NCBI GenBank assembly: GCA_011634665.1
Contig: WAEK01000006.1
Span: 1,682,501-1,746,500 of the forward strand
Source of the DNA: Mortierella sp. BCC40632
Taxonomy: Eukaryota; Mortierellomycota; Mortierellomycetes; Mortierellales; Mortierellaceae
DNA: 64,000 nt
Direction of reading: 5' to 3'
Shown piece after piece: positions 1 to 10,637 of this stretch (the stretch's first letter is position 1; each line of letters opens with the position of its first letter). A program made the translations under genes and the position numbers. Under the pieces are notes generated by a model. It did no database searches, was not told where the DNA came from, and worked only from the letters and a program-made list of their open reading frames with translations.

Positions 1-2435
1 CATGATCTCACATAGCAGTGGGTCATATGCAATCCTCCATAAAAGCGGACATTCCACTCCTCCTTGGTCCAGGCCACACTCCGGATGGTAGTTGTCCGTT
101 AATCCGTATTCCGTTATCACTCTGTTGACTTTTAGTGCTCGCGATGTTGGTACATAAACTAATAAACTCTTCAGGGACCTTGATTCTCCTTAATCCTCTC
201 ACCAACATACCATCTTCATTGCAGTTCACCGAGTCAAAGCATCTCTTCATGTCTTGGAAGACTACCCACATCTCTTTTTGTTTTCTCGAGCGTCCTCCAT
301 GGCACCATGCAGTACATGGATCGGATCCTTAGTGGTGGTCCCTCTCAAGACTGAGTAGTTCGGCCCCTTCAGAATATTATGCCTCGATAGAATTTTTCCC
401 AGCCGCTCCATTAATATGATGAATAGTAGCTTCCTGCCATGCTCAAGGAGTGTGATTGGTCTTACTTCTGCCAAATTTCCAGACCATACCGGCTCTTTCG
501 GGATGCAGTACAGGATCCCGCTCTTCCATTCTCCAGGCATATTCCTCTGTGCGATGCTTGCTGCGATAATTTGATACAAAATCCAGTCACCGATTTCACC
601 CTGTTTTTTGAATAGATCATTAGCAGTTCCAGAGACTCCTGGGGCCTTATTCCTAGGCGCTTTGCTGACCGCCCTGTTGTACTCTTCCAAGCTAGGAACT
701 CCCATGAATCCGTTGTACCACTCCTCTTCAACCCAATCCAATGGTTTGTATTGCTTTTCCCAAACTGAACGAGGTTCGATTGGTTGGGTTGGGCGGGGGC
801 CATGCCACTTGTTGAACCATCCCCTGACGTGATTTTTGATTTCGTCCGGCTCCAGCATGGTTGTGACCACCTCGTTGTTGGTGAACTGTACTCTATCGAT
901 GACTACTTTCCCTCTGTGTCTTTCCAGGATGCTATCAATCATTCTCCTCGTGGCCGTCTTCATCTGGTCGCACCTTCGTTCAATAGCCTCTTGGATAAAC
1001 TTACTTGCTGCTGCTTTCGTCTCTGCCTGAACTCTGCGCAGAATGTCCATCCATAAACTCTTCACTCTTCCAGTCCATTTTCGCCACTCTTCATCACTCT
1101 CCTTCCATCCTGGTACCTCTCCGATTACCATCAGATCATCCTGGTTGCTTGCGTTATGGGCGTCGATTTTCTCCTTGATTATGTCTCTCAATTCTCGCAC
1201 CCTGTACCACGCTTCATCAGGATCACCCATGCGTGCGCTCTTCTTCACTGCGGCTGCTGCGTGTTTCGTCCGCATCACGTAGTGGATGACATGTCGTAGC
1301 GACACTTCTTTCCCTGGTTTCACCCCTGTCCTTCCTACTATTTTTCCAGGTAGAGACTCCTTTGCAATCAATACTAGTGTCTTTGAGTACCAATTCCATG
1401 CTGCGTTGAGATCCAGTTTCTTGAGAAGCTCTTCATCGATCGTCTTTTTTCTTGTTCGATTGGGAACCTTGCGAGTCCAATTCTGGTTGCTTTACCACTC
1501 GTAAACTCCCTTGTCGCTCTCTCTACAAACTCGTTCCACTGTTCTTCCTTGGTCTCCCGGAATTGAAAGCGGAATCCTTTTGCTCTTTTGTAATCGGTAC
1601 TGTTCTTTGGGGCCAGATACCTCATTCCATGCATGGAGAATGTTACTCTTGCCATTTTGTGGTCTGATTCGCATACACCCTCCATGTCCTGGATGTTCGC
1701 CTTTTTTGTTCGCGGGGCTAACTGAGCGTTAGTGAATATCATATCAATTCTGCTTTTTTCCTGACAAGTGTACGCTCTGGTGATCTCGTTGACAGACCGG
1801 AATGTATCGAACAGTGGTTGTGTTGTGATCCAACGTAGCAAGCCTGATTCCGGACTGACTCCCTGTCCGTTGTGTCGGTCCAAAGAAGGTCTTATCACAC
1901 CATTGAAGTCGCCCATTAGTATAATGGCCATTCCTCTATTTTCTGCTTCTTCTATGACTTTCTGGGTCCATGTAGTTGTACTCCTGTGCTCTTCTGTTAG
2001 AGCGCTGGGAATGTAACAGTTTATTACCCTAATAGCTAATTCACCGCGAAAGTGAAAGTCGACTGCCTACCCTCGCCCCTCATGGGATTGGCGCTTGTAA
2101 TAGTGTTTTGCCCAGAATGGAGCAACCAACAATGCTACCCCCGTCCCCATCTTCCTTTCCACTGGACCATTATCCCAATACACCACATACTCTTCGTGCT
2201 GTGGCACTTTCCTTGTCTCCCCTCCTCTTATTCTTGTGAATACTCCCTTTTCTCCAGCCTTTGTCATTTTGGTTTCCTGAACCCCAATGATATCCATTTT
2301 TTTTAGTGCACCCCATTCACACAGTGCATCGAATTTTCCTGGCTTATTGGCCCCTCTAATGTTGAATGATCCTACTTTCAGCTCTTCTCCAGCACTCTCT
2401 TCGTATCCACTCTCTATTCTATCGTCGTTTATCAT
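1..2435 (-). pseudogene. LINE ORF2: AP-like endonuclease + reverse transcriptase, multiply broken, partial
   Basis: The endonuclease part starts near 2380 with SFNIRG, followed by the catalytic glutamate in VQET, then MGDFNG, SRIDMIF and SDH near 1660. This is the full ordered signature of EEP-type LINE endonucleases. An in-frame TAG at 2067-2069 splits it; the same frame reopens immediately. The linker shifts frame near a T6 run (1445-1450). The reverse transcriptase begins with RPITLLEHGRK and continues to the motif-A aspartate in VFQDMKRCFDSV, after another frame change at about 262-280. A further shift near 55-75 leads into QGGVECPLLW, the start of motif B. The YADD box would lie beyond the left edge. 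The product would nick target DNA and copy element RNA; this copy is dead. Confidence 0.88.
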
Positions 2436-2721
2436 TAATCAAATGATTGTTTGCTTTCCCTTTTGTCCCTGTTCGCCTTGGGATCTATGGCGAGCAGCCT
2501 ACGCTAGAGGAGCAGTGCCTGAGGCACGTGCGCCTCACAGTACTTACATTAGAGTTAGCTTCCTGTCTCTCAGGAGGCATGAATAAAAAAAAAAACCCAA
2601 CGTCCCTGGGCCAAGTGGCCAGGCATGTCTTTTTCTCACCGATTCTTATTCTTCCCTTTGCTGACCCCTCTATTGTCACTATGTCTATCCATGTCGAGGC
2701 GTCCTTTCAGGGTAAGTTCAA

Positions 2722-4585
2722 TTATATCACAGTCCCCTTTCTTTCTTCTTCGTTAGTTCCACTCTTCATTTCTTCCTCTGAATGTCTGCCTGGGTCTTTT
2801 GGCGGCTGCGCCTCAGTTGCAATTGCCGCTATACCAGCTATGGCTTCGTTAACAACGTTCCTGTTGTATGCCGGTAGCTCCGCCGATGGAGTTTTTTTCC
2901 TCTTGTTTACTACCCTTTCAAGATCCTCTAGCGACTCTGCCACCTCTTTTGCTCCTTCCCTCTTTGTCACATTGACATTGATGCCCTGAAGTAAATTCAT
3001 AACGATCGTGATGATAAGTCTGTTTTGCTCTCGAACCTCATTCAAAGCTTCATTCAGCGTTTTCACTGTCTGCGTTAAATTCTGGATCTGCTCTTCAGCT
3101 CCGCTATCGGTCTTGCCCATCGGGTTTGCACCTGTTTGCGCGTCCCTTATTGTCGGGAAGTTGACCTCGTTGACCTCCATGGTTCTCTCTGTCTTGGATT
3201 GCCCCATTGTTTTACCATTCCCCGTATTTGTTGCCGTTGCCGCTGCAAAAGATTTCCCTTTTTGAACAGGGTTGAATACTCCTCGTCTGAACGCTTGCGT
3301 TTCTCTCATTTGGATTCTGTTGTTCACCCATTGCCTCTGAATCTCACAACTTCTGATTCCGTGTTCTTTCCCGTTGCATCGATAGCATAGTTTTTCGTTC
3401 AGGTGACACCATGCCAATTTTTTATCCCTGAACTCCACTCCCATTGTCATGGCGTTTTTCATATCTTCCTGCGTTCGGAAGTACACAAATGCTTCTCTGA
3501 TATACCTGCATTCCTTACCTTTGTAATATCTTGGTACCTCGATAAAGTCAGCCTGTACCTCTTTCATGAGATCCATGAGGTCCAGAGATGTGGTTCTGGT
3601 TGGGAGTCCCGATAGCTTGCATGTGAAGTCCAGTGCCCATTTGATTTTCTCCCCTCCTATGACACCAATGCGGGCAAGGTCCCTTCCTATGGCGATCATG
3701 CGTGTGTCGCTCTCCTTTATCTTCTTGATCGTCTCCTGATCTTCGAAGACAATCTCTGCCTTCATTTTCTTTCCGTTAGGCACCGCAATGAGCTTAAGTC
3801 CCTGGATCGGTCCTAGCATGTTTGCCGCCATCCTGACAAAACTGTCCGGGGTTGTAGGGGCGATACCGTAAACCTCCAAAGTTCTGGCTATCTCGGACGC
3901 CTTGATAGCCTCAGTGTCGATTATCGAAAAAAATTTTGATTTTTCCGTCTTCCTCGTCTTCTTCTTCTCCAGCATCGTGTTCCATGTCTTCGGTGTCGGT
4001 TTCGTCTCTGTCAATCGCTTGGATGTCCTTCTTGCTCGCTGTAATGTCAAGTAGTTTGTTGACGTTGTCCTGCGTCTCTACTTGAACTTGGAATTGCTTC
4101 CGTCCGTCGATGAACACCGTTTTGGGGAATCTGACGAGATTCACTTTCTGTCCCAAGAGAATTCGTTCCAATTCCATTTTCTTCGCGCTCATCGTGTTGC
4201 CTACGATCCACGCCACTGGGACCTTGAGAGTCAGTTTTTTCTCCCTGTGGGCCTTGATGGTGCGCCACTCTTGATCGTCCTCTTTGATCTGTCCTTCTTC
4301 TGTGTCGCTCTGTTCCGTGTCGTCAATCTCCATAGTGTTTGCTGCTATGGTGGATGCATTCTTTGCGGCAACCGAGTAAACATAACCGTGGATTACATCG
4401 TAATGGTCCACTGTTGTTGTTCTGCTTTCAGCACCCTCAGTTGGTTTCAAGGGTCCATTCGTGTTCCTGTCTTCATTTGGTCCAACTCTTTTTTTTTGAT
4501 GGGTTGATTCATCAGCAGATTCCTCGCCATCAGACCGATGATGGACGAGATTCTTGGCTGTCCCGTGACCCTGGGCTTGGGGCAT
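2722..4585 (-). pseudogene. LINE ORF1 (nucleic-acid-binding, CCHC zinc knuckle), frameshifted
   Basis: The first frame runs from the ATG at 4585 to a stop at 3911 and is acidic and charged. A second frame, open from about 4050 to 2722, carries the rest of the protein. The frames join naturally at an A7 run (plus strand 3927-3933), where a one-base change would restore one continuous ORF of about 610 residues. The second frame contains a CX2CX4HX4C zinc knuckle (around 3340-3390), the hallmark of retrotransposon ORF1/Gag-like RNA-binding proteins, preceded by an RRM-like segment. It ends in a coiled-coil-like stretch. Role inferred from family: binds element RNA to form the RNP for target-primed reverse transcription. 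The break could also be a programmed frameshift or a sequencing slip at the homopolymer. Confidence 0.75.
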
Positions 4586-4818
4586 GGCGTTGCGCGAGCT
4601 GGGCGGTGGTGAGGTGTGGGATTTGGGGGTAGATCTGTGGGGAAGTGTAGTTAGTGCCCAGATCGCGGTAGATGGGAAAGGTAGCTCACGTGGCCCGGCC
4701 CCACACTTTTTTTTTTGTTAACATAGACCTTTGTGCCAAAAAAATACGGTGACGTGAAGGTACGTAGCAAATCTGTACGGAAGGGTAGCTCTCAATTTTG
4801 CAAGTTTTCAAGAAGCAT

Positions 4819-4890
4819 GCCCGCGTAGCTCATTGGTAGAGCGTTTGCCTAGTAAGCAAAAGGTAGTCGGTTCGATCCCGGCCGTGGGCA
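4819..4890 (+). tRNA. tRNA-Thr: tRNA-Thr (anticodon AGT)
   Basis: A full cloverleaf folds. The acceptor stem pairs GCCCGCG (4819-4825) with CGTGGGC (4883-4889), with one G-T pair, and A4890 is the discriminator. The D stem GCTC/GAGC is at 4828-4831 and 4839-4842. The anticodon stem TTTGC/GCAAA encloses loop CTAGTAA, with anticodon AGT at 4851-4853. The variable loop has five bases, and the T arm GTCGG-TTCGATC-CCGGC is at 4866-4882. There is no intron. A T5 run at 4905-4909 and a T6 run at 4913-4918 can serve as RNA polymerase III terminators. Confidence 0.95.
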
Positions 4891-4904
4891 GTTGGTTCCT
4901 TTCC

Positions 4905-4918
4905 TTTTTGGATTTTTT
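4905..4918 (+). terminator. Pol III terminator of tRNA-Thr
   Basis: T5 (4905-4909) and T6 (4913-4918) runs lie 15-28 bases after the tRNA 3' end, the normal position for RNA polymerase III termination. Confidence 0.6.
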
Positions 4919-4952
4919 GGGTGCGAGTTAATGGTGAAGATGATCCGAGAGC

Positions 4953-4971
4953 CTCCTTTTGGCCAAAGGAG
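4953..4971. repeat. Short inverted repeat
   Basis: CTCCTTT and AAAGGAG form a 7-bp stem around the loop TGGCC. It lies between the tRNA terminator and the 43-bp palindrome and may belong to the same small element. Confidence 0.4.
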
Positions 4972-4989
4972 CTACACTAAGAACTCTTT

Positions 4990-5032
4990 GGATGTGTCTA
5001 ACTGCAGTACTGTACTGCAGTTAGACACATCC
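4990..5032. repeat. Perfect 43-bp palindrome followed by a T run
   Basis: Arms of 21 bp (4990-5010 and 5012-5032) are exact reverse complements around a single T at 5011. The outer ends read GGATGTGTCTA and TAGACACATCC, and an internal PstI-like CTGCAG occurs in each arm. A run of eight T follows directly. Such a perfect, nearly loop-free palindrome is not expected by chance. It could be a fold-back element, fused terminal inverted repeats left by a DNA transposon, or a Pol III-terminated hairpin RNA. Confidence 0.85.
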
Positions 5033-5231
5033 TTTTTTTTACGGGTTCCATTAGGAGTTTTATTCGTCGACGCGCACCCGTCCCACAATCTGAGGATGTG
5101 GCCAACTAGTTCTCAAAAACTAACGATCCAAGACTGATATAGACAAGAATAAAAGTACAATCCAAAAGTGGAGAACAAAAAGACAGGGGTACAAATGAAT
5201 AATACTAAAAATATATCAGGGTGAGGCAACT
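5033..5231. other. Intergenic, AT-rich, no gene seen
   Basis: Together with the palindrome this fills the gap between the tRNA and the 3' end of the FAD monooxygenase gene. No coding signal was seen. Confidence 0.5.
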
Positions 5232-5878
5232 CTAAGGTTGATACAAGTAGTCATTGTTTGTGGTTGACCGAGTTATCATTTGGATCTTCTGTCGTCGAGT
5301 TTCTAAAAGACTATGCTGATTTGTCGCAGGAATGGTTCCATGGTCATGGATGAGTGGCAAGAATGCTGCTTGAGGTCTATCACACACTGCCTTTTTGAGA
5401 ACGAACTTCTGGAACCATGATGGCATCCGTTTATCCAGACTTTGTAACATTCTGCTTGACCATGTCTGCTATTGAAGCATTGAAGAAAGAGCAGGAATCA
5501 GCTTTTCTCTCCAACTATTGTTTTTTTTTTTATAAAGGTATCGGTCTAAAAAAAAATAGATATGGCCTTACACGAGAAAGAGCAAACCCAAGGATAGTCT
5601 CTTTGCCCAGAGACCCTAATACCCGTGCATGTCTTTCCGTCCTATACTCTCGAAAGGCTGCCTCAATATCTTTGACTCTATTTGAATCGATGACATTGAT
5701 CCAGTTGGCTAACGCAATAGCATCGTGCATTGCATGAATGGCGCCTTGTTCTCGGAGTGGACTCATCTACAAGAAGATAGAAATAGCCTCAAGGGAGTTT
5801 TTTTCTTTTTTCTTTTCTCGACTTTTGGACTCGATACGCCTTCCTGGCTCTACTTACTTGGTGACATGCTATGGTGAC

Positions 5879-5909
<31 letters not shown>

Positions 5910-7469
5910 AAAAAGAAAAAAAAAAAAAGAGAGAGAAAAATCACCAAATACTGTTAGAATACTCCATATTTACGCGTGTGCATTTCTTGGCTATCTACGA
6001 TCCAAAAGACCAGTACTTACCATCCCCCAAAAGAACTATACGTCCATCATACCATGTCTTGAATTTCTTTTCTTCCACATCAATCTTACAAAGCGATTCA
6101 TTGGGCGTCTTGTCGATAAGATATCCAAGCATCAACTCTTGCGTTGAGGCGGATACTGCAGATGATGATGACGAAGGCGATACCTGCCTATTGGTGTTTC
6201 CTCCTCCTCCTTGTTGTTGCTGTTGTTGTTGGATCGGAAAATCACGTATTTGTTTGCACATGACCTCGGCTCCTTCAGAATCTCGTCCTGTCCTCATAAA
6301 AGTGTTGTTGAATCTTATAGTTGGATCACAGTGGCAATGAAACACCATCCAACAGACTCTCCCATCCCCTGTCAAATGCGTAAACCACTACAAATCGCGA
6401 TTATTTTTGGGACCAAGAGGGATAAAATAAAAGGAGATACAGGATAAAAATGTGAACAAGCGTGGTCTTGAAGAGATGAGCGAAAGACTTTTTACAAGAA
6501 AGAAAGAAAGAAAGAAATAGGGAGAATGAGCTCTTTACAGAGTAAGACTTGTCATTCCCAATGGTCACATTCAGTTGATGATCGCGCCGTGCCAGTATCC
6601 CCAACGCTTCAGGATCCATAGGCCATGTTTGTCCTGTGAGCCAAATGTGATTTTTAGGCGAGACTTGCTGATCTTGTTTCGGTAGTCGTCCATTCAACTT
6701 TAGTTGATTGAAAAGTGATTGCCTCACACTACTATGTGTCCCATCCGCACCAACTAGGATATGGCCATAGTAGATCGAATTGTCGGAACAAGTGAGAGTG
6801 ATTCCATTTTCGCTCTGGCTAGTTTTGAGGACTCGTTTACCTAGATGAATCTTGTGGGAGGGGACGCGACTGAGTAGAATTCGATGAAACGTTGACTGAG
6901 CAATAATGTAGCTGTCATAGCCTCCACTGGTGACGGGCAGTATTGTCAATCAAGAGAGAGCGAGAGAAAGAAGAAGAAGAATCTAAGTATGCATTGAAAA
7001 AAAAAAAAAAAATTCCTCCCTTTTTTTTTGGATGGTGAAGGGTAGACAAAAGAAAAAAAAAAAAAAAAGAGAGATTTACATGGCAGTAACAGACTTTGAG
7101 TGAATGATGATTTTGCGAGTCTGACCTTCGTCGCTTATTTGTGTAGCCTGGTGAAGGGTTGCCTGTTCAATGAAACGGTTATAGAGACCAGTCTGAAGAA
7201 GCATAGGAAGGATGCTCGGCCCTATAAAGAGTACCGAGTCTATGGAAAAAGAGATAAAGAGAAAGAAAAAAGAGCCTATTGTCAAAGACCAGAGACTGAT
7301 CGCCTTTGAAGAGAGAGATTTAGATCTTTGTTCCTGCTTTACCAATAGACCGAGGGACAGTGTGGCGTTCGAATATCGCGTAGGGGATGTCGGCATGTTC
7401 TAGAAGGATGCTGAGCAATAGACCTCCTATCCCAGCCCCAACGATAAGCACAGTTGGCCTTGTGGACAT
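5232..7469 (-). CDS. FAD-dependent monooxygenase (PHBH/TfdB-like hydroxylase), 7 exons, 494 aa
   Basis: Exons by splice consensus and phase: 7469-7343, 7239-7080, 6926-6539, 6387-6021, 5868-5858, 5766-5572, 5468-5232. The start gives a dinucleotide-binding GAGIGG motif at residues 11-16, as usual for the family. The second FAD motif is VGADGTHSSVRQ in exon 3. The third, the GD motif binding the FAD ribityl chain, reads LLGDACHQMSP and is assembled from the end of exon 4, an 11-nt micro-exon and exon 6. A Q7-G4 and a serine run interrupt exon 4 and look like a surface loop. The family uses NAD(P)H and O2 to hydroxylate aromatic or polyketide substrates; the substrate here is unknown. Length (about 490) is typical. 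An upstream in-frame ATG at 7538 is less likely because it would add an atypical leader before the Rossmann fold. Confidence 0.88.
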
Positions 7470-7828
7470 GATAGAGTGAGAGGCGAGATGTGGGGAGGAG
7501 TCTTTAGCAAGTGGAAGATTAATGTGGCAAAGGGGCAAGGTTAACAGGATATTTGGAAGAAGGTAAGAGAAGGAGAGAAGGAAAGAGAGGAGGAGAGAAA
7601 GAAAGAGAGGAGGAGAGAAAGAAAGAGAGAAAGAGAGAAAAGATAAAAAAAAAAAACTTCCGTTTGATGAATGTTTCCGACTGAAAGAGGAAGGTGTTTG
7701 TGGACAACTCTATTTTTTTCCCCCTGGATAGATCACAGTTGTGGTCTCTCCTCTCAAAACTAGGCTTTATTTATCCAAAGAAAGAAAAAGGGGCAGGGAA
7801 GGGGACGCGTCCTCAAAGATAGCTTGCT
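7470..7828. other. Intergenic promoter region with GA-rich minisatellite
   Basis: Lies between the E1 3' end and the monooxygenase start. It contains near-tandem copies of a GAGAGGAGGAGAAAGAAA-type unit at about 7560-7640 and is otherwise featureless. It should hold the monooxygenase promoter. Confidence 0.5.
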
Positions 7829-10064
7829 CTACAAGGGCTTGGGGATATCCAAAAACGATTTGACAACAATATGCTTGGTGCGTGCTTCCTCCGAGAGTGG
7901 CTCGTTGCCAGGGCGATCCAAGACCACGGCCTGAAATCCTGCCTTCTTGGCTGCCTCGATTTCTATATCAAATGCATATATTCGTTAAGCACCACATCCC
8001 TCCTATCATGAAATATAGACAAGGAAATAAAAAAGACAAGAGATAGTAAAAAGCCTTACCATGGATGTTGTCGCTCAGGAAAAGAATCTTTGCTGGATCT
8101 ACTCCAATGTCTGCCGCAATCTTGGTGTAGCTCTCTGCCTCCATCTTGAGACCAATGTTGGTATCATAGTAACCAGAGAAATACTGTAGTCATACACCAT
8201 TCAAAAGGTCGTGTGTCAGTCAAACTTATCCCACTACGCTCAAAGGTAAGGCCCTGTTAAAAAGACCTTTCGTTGACAGATGGAAATGCTTACATGGAGA
8301 AGATCGCCCTTGTCTGAAAAACCAAAGATCAACTTTTGCGCAGGGACACTGCCGGACGAGTAAATGTACAGTTTCTTGTTGTCAGACTTCCACTGGTCAA
8401 AAGCCTTGGTCACATCATCATAAATGCTATAAACCGAGGCCGATCGTGCCCGAAATACCGGCGAAAAACAAAAAACGTTAGAATCCATTTCTTTGCTCGC
8501 CCAGAGCGCTTTCAAGAGTAGACAATGGATAGAGCGCGTGTTACTTACGTGCCCTTCAGATCGCCATTCGCATAGCCTTCGGCCCACATATAGCCTTGAA
8601 AGTCCTTGAGAGCTCCAATCTTGCGGTCAGCCTTCATCTGCCATTCGATCGACGTGACAACAGCCTGCTGTACCTTCTCGGTTGGACTACAATGTTGTCG
8701 ATGAATAAATGCAATCGTAGTGTGTTAGTCGATTGATTGGTACCGATGTTCTCGTGTGCGAAGAGTCCGTGTATTAGATCGCTTCACTCACTTTTCTTCA
8801 GATTCAGCAGGAATGGGCGTAGCTCCTTCCACGCCGTCGGCAGTGTCCTTGGTGGCCTAGAAATAAGAAAGGAACAGGGTTCGAGTTGCAGGGTGAGTAT
8901 GCCATTTTTTTTTTTCTATTCTTATGGAATATGTACCCCCGCCTATTTTGCGATTATTATGCGTGCAGATAAAAAAAAAGAAAAAAGAAAAAAGGTTACC
9001 TGGGCGCGCAATCCTTCGACCTTGCTCTTCATCTCCTCACTGGTCCAGTTCTTCTTCAAGAACTCTTGCATATGCGTTGTAACATAAGGGAACTATGCGG
9101 GAGAGGAGAAGGGAGGAGGGAGGTTATGGTGGGACCAAAGACATTCATGTTAGAAAACCACACACAAAGGGCGAGGTTCGTTTGTGCTGTGAACATGGGC
9201 CCTTTAAAGATAGACACATGCTGGGATGAGGAGCACTAATAGGATCACTTCCTCTCTCTTCTCTCTCTCTCTCTCTATCTCTCTCTTTCTGTCCCTGTCT
9301 CTGGGATGAATGCAATAGGAAAAGTAACAACAACAGAAAAAGTGGTTTCTCTCTCTCTTCCTCTCTCCAACCAGAGACAAGACAAAACATAGACAGACGC
9401 GTCGAATTAACCGTAAATCCTTCTGTGTCCGACGGCCACTGCGTAGACACCTAAAAATATTCTAGAGGGGGCATGTGGGAGAGAGCGAGAGGTGTGTGTG
9501 GGAGGTGGAAAAAAAAAAAAGTATCCAGCAGGTGTGCTCGATAACGGAAAAACCGCTTCTCCCTTCCTCTTTCCCCACCACCTCCTCATAAAGACAAAAG
9601 GGACAGCATACCAGGACGTTCTTGACAAAGACAATAGGCGTCGTTGTCCCTTCAATATCGGACACCACTATATCGTAAGGCTGAAGCGATCCCTGTCCAG
9701 CTTCACTCTGCTTAATCAATTCCTCCTTCGGAGTTGCAGCTGGCTCGGCCACTGGTGCTTCCACAGGAGCAGAAGTAGCCTCAGTGGCCGGTGCTTCTGG
9801 TGCAGGTGGAGGAACAGTTGCCTTGGCCACCTCTGCCTTTACTTCTGCCGAGGCCTCACTAGAGGCAGCCTCGGAGGTCGGAAGAGTGTTGGTACCATTC
9901 GCATTATCGTCTTTGGTTTGACTGGGACCAGACTCCTCGTTTGTTTTGGCTGCCTTGGCTGCCTTAGTGCTGGCAGCGTTGCTCTTTCGCTTCGCTGGAG
10001 TCGCGGGTGCGGCTGCTGCGGGGGCAGCACCCTGATTGTTGGACCTGGAGCGAGTGACGACCAT
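7829..10064 (-). CDS. UTR4: Enolase-phosphatase E1 (methionine salvage), with long N-terminal extension, 7 exons, 379 aa
   Basis: Exons: 10064-9612, 9092-9000, 8856-8792, 8686-8549, 8426-8294, 8183-8060, 7962-7829, all in phase. The HAD nucleophile motif [10 protein letters not shown] starts at about residue 135, followed by FPYV in exon 2. HAD motif II is [12 protein letters not shown] in exon 5, and motif IV is LSDNIHE across the last junction. The family converts 2,3-diketo-5-methylthiopentyl-1-phosphate to the acireductone by enolisation and dephosphorylation, in the cytosol or nucleus. The first roughly 130 residues are an extra low-complexity Ala/Pro/Glu-rich tail starting [10 protein letters not shown] with a basic PAKRKS patch. 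The family is normally about 230-260 residues, so this extension is unusual. Gene symbol follows the yeast orthologue. Confidence 0.93.
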
Positions 10065-10637
10065 TGTGTGTGTGTGCGTGTGCGCGTAAGAGAGTTGAGA
10101 GAATGAGAGGAAAATGCAGATTCAGATGCAGACAACAGCAATGAGGATGGGCGGATGTAAATGCCGATGGATCGATCAGACGGGGCACAGGCAATTGGAC
10201 AGGGGTGGAGCGATGCGAGAGAAAGAGAATGAGAAGGGGAGAAGTGGGTAAGTGAAAAAGAGAGAAAAAGAGGTAAAGAGGAGATCAGCCGTCCTTTTAT
10301 CTCTGCCCATGGCCGAGCGACTTTTTTCTCAGTCTCTTCTATCCAGCGCCCGCGCCCTTGCCAAAAAGGCGGTGGTGCGCATGGCACGGTGCGCCGCAAT
10401 GGAGTGGTACAGTAGTAGCCTGGTGTTGGGTGGGTGAGATTCGTACTGCCCTGTCCACCCTGTTGGAGAGAGTGAGAGGTGCCCTCTCACCCGCTCTTTC
10501 TCTCTCTCTTTCTCGAGCCATATTCTACGAGTACGACTACGTCGGACGTAGGACATCACGTGGCATTTGCTTCGCTTTTTTTTTTTTCTTTCTTTTCTTT
10601 TATCTTGTTCTTCTCTTCTTCTTCTGAGCAACGGCCA
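10065..10637. other. Divergent promoter region between E1 and the RAD51 paralogue
   Basis: This 573-bp gap has GT/GA tracts near 10060-10090 and 10205-10290 and CT/T tracts at 10480-10625. No gene was seen. Confidence 0.5.

Larger units (their letters stand above)
1..4707 (-). mobile_element. Degenerate non-LTR retrotransposon (LINE), 3' end beyond left edge
   Basis: Reading the minus strand, the order is ORF1 with a CCHC zinc knuckle, then an AP-type endonuclease, then a reverse transcriptase that runs off the left edge of the window. No LTRs, integrase or protease are seen, which fits a non-LTR element of the two-ORF type. The GC-rich element sequence gives way to AT-rich flank near 4707, which I take as the approximate 5' end; no target-site duplication can be defined because the 3' end is missing. 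Every ORF is broken (one in-frame stop and at least four frameshifts), so this copy cannot mobilise itself. Clade assignment (Tad, L1 or other) would need a phylogeny. Confidence 0.9.

Noticed and set aside
5881..5930. GAAA tandem repeat as a possible CRISPR-like or regulatory array
   Set aside because: A plain tetranucleotide microsatellite within an intron, with no spacers.
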